Part shown: positions 59,706-64,000 of the stretch, one piece after another
Position numbering within the stretch: the stretch's first letter is position 1
Layout of the letters: the number at the start of each line of letters is the position of its first letter
Source of the DNA: Naganishia liquefaciens
Lineage: Eukaryota; Basidiomycota; Tremellomycetes; Filobasidiales; Filobasidiaceae
Reading direction: 5' to 3'
Assembly (NCBI GenBank): GCA_013423385.1
Contig: BLZA01000017.1
Coordinates: forward strand, 248,001-312,000
Length of the DNA: 64,000 nt
Notes under the pieces: model-generated
Told to the model about the DNA's origin: nothing
Seen by the model: only the letters and a program-made list of their open reading frames with translations
Databases searched by the model: none
Position numbers and translations under genes: made by a program

Positions 59706-60467
59706 ATGACCTCCCCTCAGGAAACGAGCCGGCGAGTATCCATTTCCGCATTGCCCAAAATCAAAGTGTCAAACGGCCAGACTGGTCAGATCAATGCAAG
59801 ACAGTTGACACCTTTTGCTCACCGAATCCCCAATTCGTTTCTGAACATCGGGCAGACACCGCATAACTCCTACGCGCAAGGGTGTGACGGAGGCGCGGCA
59901 TCGCCGAGACACATTGGCAACCTACCCCAGGGGCAAGCAGGCACTGGTCCACTGCAAGCCTCCCTTGTTGCTCATCGGCTCAAGGCTTTGAGAAATGTTC
60001 GAGGGCTGAAGGATCAGGAGAACAGTAGCGGTGAGGATAGCCCGGAAGCCTCTCTGAGTTATCGAGCCAAGCTACTCAGCGCTCCATCAAGCGTGAAGCA
60101 CATCACAGAGAATCTGGCAAAACAGAAGCTTGATCAAGATGGCGTGCAGAGGTGAGATCATGCGCATTGTCCAGCGTCGAGCGTTAGCTGAGCAGAGTCG
60201 TACTGGTAAAATAGGCACCCTCTGTCTTTCTCGAAAGATCAGGACAAGCTGGACACAGCCCGGCCATTGAGAGCTTCTTATGCTAGCAGCTGCCGAAGGC
60301 TCAACGTAGCTCCGATTCCCAAAAGTTTCGAGGGTTCCTTCAACTCCCATCACCCGCCTCTCGCTCGAGGGAAAACCTTTCCTTTGATGAACGGTAGGTG
60401 CGCTTTGAGTAACATTTGAATTGGCTCGACATCGCTCATCTCTCTCTACAAAGGTCCCGATTGCTGA
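59706..60467 (+). CDS. Small basic hypothetical protein
   Basis: Three exons (59706-60151, 60215-60393, 60454-60467) with good GTGAGA and GTAGGT donors give about 212 residues starting MTSPQETSRRVSISALPKIKV. It is Ser/Arg/Gln-rich with a helical stretch (VAHRLKALRNVRGLKDQEN) and a second one (LSYRAKLLSAPSSVKHITENLAKQKL), without membrane segments. The last exon ends MNGPDC. An alternative acceptor 16 bp downstream would give a longer end stopping at 60525. I do not recognise a family. Confidence 0.5.
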
Positions 60468-60955
60468 AGCCCGGCAATTTGCTCGTCCTCGCCATCTTAG
60501 TGGACAAGGACAAAGAGCAGATTGATTTGAAATCTAATGTCAAGCTTCATTTACAAACTGGTTGTGGAAAGTCAACATATGTAAATTGTATTTGTGATTG
60601 TGCAACAAGAAAGTATTGTTCGACTTAGTTAAGGGAGAGGGTGTCTGAGGAGGGTTGCCATACCAGTCCCCAGAAAGCTCTCCAGGTCAACTGCTTATGC
60701 CTCGCATACGCACACTGCGATGGTGAGTGGAGTACCTTTCGTGAATGGCAACACATCCATTGTTTTCCTTGATCCCTTGTCGATCAAGAACAAAAGGATA
60801 GGTAGCCGGCGGTGGTAGATTACCCTTTTTGCGAGATGCTTCCTCATGTTGTCTTTCCGAAAATGTGAGCATTAGTCGGATTCTTCGTGTTCCGCTGCAA
60901 CGACCAACACTTGTTACTTGATTCGGAAACGTATACATTGCTGATACCCTGCCTG
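60468..60955. other. Intergenic
   Basis: About 490 bp between two short plus-strand genes. Open frames on the minus strand (60687-61089) overlap the next gene's start and have no domain. Confidence 0.4.
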
Positions 60956-62400
60956 ATGCCGATTACCGCTACGCAATTAAGATCATTCCTCAAGGAAGGT
61001 AAGGATTGATAGGGATTGCAATAGTGAGCAGACCAATTTCTGAATACCTTATAACACTTTTTAGTCAAGGAGGAGAAGGCCAAGAACAATGCGCCTCCTC
61101 CGCCAGAGGCTCCAGGATCCCTTCATTTCGGTCCCTTGGAGCAAGCGATGATGGTCTTGATCATCGTCGGAATGGTCTCAGATCCTGCCACCACCGGTAT
61201 CCCATCGATATTGACTCCCGGCATAACAATGCTCATCATAGTGGCATACATTGGATACCGGCTTCTGGAGCATCAGAAAGCATCGGAGAGGCGAGCACGG
61301 TACGTAGAATTTGGCCATTCCCTGCGCCGACCACTGACTGGGAACCTGCGTAACAAATCAGCAAAGAACCGCCAAAGGCGCCAAGGACGTCATCTTCTGC
61401 TGCATCTGCTGCCATAGAGAAGGCAAAAGAAAAGGAAAAAGTGAAATCTTCCGGAACTCAGGTCACCACCAAGGAGGACCTTCTGAAAGATCAAGCGCGA
61501 CTTAAAGAAAAAGCAGCATCCACGTCCAGGGATGTCAGAGCAGCAACCAAAAAGACCCAGTACTTCCTGACGATGAATGGTAAAGTCGAGTCGGAATTAT
61601 AGTCAAAACCCCAGAGTTCCGACTGATCAACGCAATTCAGGCCCCGGTAGACCTGCCTTGGTGCCGTTTCCTCGAGGCTTTAAGGCGAGAGAAGGTTAGT
61701 TTTTTTCGTTGACACAGGACCTGGAGGTCTACTTTCTCGCTCAAAACTGCTCACATCTTTTGCCCAGGCGCTCCCGATGGCACGCTGTGGTGGAATAACG
61801 TTCCGAACCTTAAAGGTTTGTCCATCAGGCCACACAGGGCATGCGATAATCTTACAAGTATGCGCTCCCGTGCTCAAAATACTTACCGCGCTCTATGCTC
61901 GCAGTGGAAGAAATGATGGTGCAGCCTGCAGCACCCGCGAAATCTAGCCGGGAGGAACGAAAAGAGAAAGAGGCTACTAAGCATGTGCAGCCTCCCGGGA
62001 CGATCTCTGCTGAAGAGATCGCTGCGAGGCTTCCGCTTGAGCGGGAGATGGAGTCAGTCATTTCCCTTGCGACTATAGCGCTCCCGAAGTCGACCTCATC
62101 ACAATTGCCTGCACAGGCGGTACGAACGGGTCATGATGATCATGCAGTGTATCTTGGCACTTTTACTTTGTTTTAGTAGGTCAAGAGATGCCGTAAGTCA
62201 GATCATCGACTCACACATTCCTCTGCGTAGTCGATCAGCGATTAGGCCTGGTCCTCTTAGCGTTCTTCCTATTTTCTCATTTCCGTTCAGAAAAGGAAAA
62301 GGAGCGTTTCCAAGCCCGAAACGTGGCTGCTTTGCCTCCAGGGTCGAAGAATCCTTACGAACAAGAATTTGACTACGGAGGCACAGGAGCGGATATCTAG
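60956..62400 (+). CDS. Small membrane-anchored hypothetical protein with charged coiled region
   Basis: A chain of short exons was joined by frame: 60956-60998, 61065 to about 61300, then about 61363 onward, with introns near 61580, 61696, 61819 and 62119-62290. The product of roughly 300 residues starts MPITATQLRSFLKEVKEEK and is followed by a proline patch. Two hydrophobic segments come next (EQAMMVLIIVGMVSD and ITMLIIVAYIGYRLL), separated by a short loop. A Lys/Glu/Ala-rich likely coiled coil follows (AAIEKAKEKEKVKSS, KDQARLKEKAAS). Then comes GRPALVPFPRGFKAREGAPDGTLWWNNVPNLK, and the end is NPYEQEFDYGGTGADI at 62400. A hairpin of two membrane helices with a long soluble tail suggests an ER or mitochondrial membrane protein. 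No family is recognised. Confidence 0.6.
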
Positions 62401-63002
62401 AGCTTGCATTCAAAAGTGTAGCCTGAGGTGAATACGTGTTGACCAGCCCATCGACATAAGCAGTTATCGCGCTATGAATGAGGGGTGGCGACGAGTTCGC
62501 CCGATAGCAACGATTGGATGCAGGCTGCTGTTCTGAGAGTCAATGTCTTTCAGTATTTTAGCCAAGGATTCATCGAAGCTCCCCGATGGCTACAAACTCA
62601 GCAAGCTTCAACATGTATGACCGTCTCCTTTGGCTCCTTTATTCCTCAATTGGGCTGGATCCCCTTTCAACTCTTTCTTAGTCACATACGTCTGAGATCA
62701 ACTTGAGTCGGGCCATCGCAGCATCATCACTCAAAAAGAGCAGTTGATGTAAAGCTTCGAGACGCGATCGTGGCGGTCCGTTACATTGAAAATCGGAGAC
62801 ACTTCCGGTTGTACTGCTACAGCGGCATCGACTCCGGTCAACTACGGTGCAAGAGCGTGAGTCTTCCACGGATCGTCGTAGCTCTATAGCTAAATCACTG
62901 TGTCGGGCTGATGTATAGTTCCCCCTGCCCGACTCTCCAGAGCTCGGACGGTCCGGGGGAAACCATGCAGGACCAAAAATCAGCAAGAAACGCTTATCGA
63001 CG
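62401..63002. other. Intergenic
   Basis: About 600 bp without a supportable gene; a possible leader of the last gene lies at 62911-63002. Confidence 0.35.
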
Positions 63003-63720
63003 ATGTCTGATTTCACGTAAGAAGGATCCAAGCATGGAGACCTCTCCCGATGACCAAGACTCGCATAGGGACTCCATGGCAAATCTAGCACACGCATTTA
63101 CCAAATTCAGGGACCGACTCCAGGAAGCACTGAAAGGGATGCTCTCCGCTGTCTCAGGAAACGCACCGTCAGCTACAGAGGGAGCAGTCAGAAATCACGT
63201 CACAGCCTCCCTGAATGGTGTCTCACAGACAGCGCTGAACGAGATGATGGCAGAATTGAGAAGGCCTACCTTTGACTCTGATCCGCCATCTGGGCCAACG
63301 GTATCGCTATTAACACCACTGGCGACCGACAAACTTATAGAATCGCAAGAGTCTTTGCTAAGAAACAGGTCACGAAGTACATCGAGGAGTGGGTCTGTCC
63401 AGATACCATCGAAGCCAGCGTATTCGACAGGTAGAGAGCCCACTTTGTCGGGCTTGTCTGGCGACAGGGGTGGGTCACCAGTCGGGTCAAGCGGGCCGCG
63501 ATCTCCAGTAACAATGGAAAGCAGCCTAGGTCATACAGTCTTGGGGACACTTCCGTTGACTGAAAACAATCTTTCGCTTGTGCCCGGAGGCTCTAGTCAT
63601 AAGGATGACTCTTACGATTCGAACGAAGACGATGATCAATTGACAGTAGTCTCGGCCCTAAGTACAGACAGCGCCGACACCGTGGGGACCTCAGTGTCGA
63701 CAGAGGACGGCAGGAAGTGA
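63003..63720 (+). CDS. Hypothetical Ser/Asp-rich protein
   Basis: The preferred model starts MSDFT at 63003 with a 52-bp intron (63017-63068, GTAAGA..CATAG), giving about 221 residues. An unspliced frame from 62911 or 63034 is equally open downstream. The first 80 residues are helical and somewhat amphipathic (MANLAHAFTKFRDRLQEALKGML, GVSQTALNEMMAELRRP). The rest is low-complexity Ser/Gly/Pro, ending with acidic patches (SYDSNEDDDQLTVVSALSTDSADTV). No domain is recognised. Confidence 0.45.
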
Positions 63721-64000
63721 GGGCCAACTAGCATTTATCTTGAGACATTACAAGATCTTCGTGGTCATCGGGAGGAAGATGGTGTTCACGGCGATTTTCT
63801 CAAGATATAGAGCGGCTCTGGTGGAGCACCATGCCACAGAGAGATCCCGCTGAGTTGAAGTTGTCCCTGAATAGTACATTACTATGCCTTTCGCACTACT
63901 CCATCGTGCGAGTTTTGAGTTATAATTTGCTCGCTTTGTCCTTGGAAATGACCAGACACTTCACGAAAAAGGGACCAGGTACAGATAGCAGCAGAGGATT

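Overview
This is nuclear DNA from an intron-rich fungus, most likely a basidiomycete yeast of the Tremellomycetes type (inference). Genes on both strands are broken by short GT-AG introns, mostly 50 to 70 bp. Several encoded proteins have a clearly fungal or basidiomycete make-up: a long adenylate cyclase with leucine-rich repeats, a CIR1/SreA-type iron GATA factor and an SPX-domain phosphate transporter. I see no ribosomal RNA, tRNA, CRISPR or intact mobile element.

Layout. 1-13.9 kb, all plus strand: the 3' part of a fungal transcription factor; RLI1 (ABCE1, ribosome recycling, Fe-S protein); two unrecognised multi-pass membrane proteins; and the DEAD-box helicase DHH1, which carries a GC-AG intron inside its Walker A motif. 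15-33.7 kb, plus strand: an alpha-arrestin with a PPxY motif; adenylate cyclase; a TATA-promoter gene of unknown function; and an SPX/DASS phosphate transporter of the PHO90/PHO91 kind. 34.9-36.9 kb, minus strand: a disordered protein with an RNase H1 N-terminal (hybrid-binding) domain, followed by 2.8 kb with no convincing gene.

39.6-46.2 kb: ATG18 (minus) and JAC1/HSCB (plus) diverge from a 262-bp shared promoter. JAC1 runs tail to tail into the iron-regulatory GATA factor (minus). A perfect 57-bp tandem duplication sits across the two stop codons. 47-52 kb, minus strand: two tandem paralogous DHA1-type MFS transporters. They share a 228-bp perfectly identical tract that includes an intron, a sign of recent gene conversion. 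53.7-56.2 kb, minus: a TBC-domain Rab GAP. 56.7-63.7 kb, plus: a flavin-containing amine-oxidase-like enzyme and three short proteins I do not recognise.

Themes. Nutrient and stress signalling is well represented: cAMP (cyclase), phosphate (SPX transporter), iron (GATA factor, next to an Fe-S assembly co-chaperone), autophagy (ATG18), mRNA decay (DHH1) and transporter endocytosis (arrestin). These are separate transcription units, not a cluster in the metabolic sense. Exon boundaries were read by hand from splice consensus and frame continuity, so small exons and start codons carry some error.
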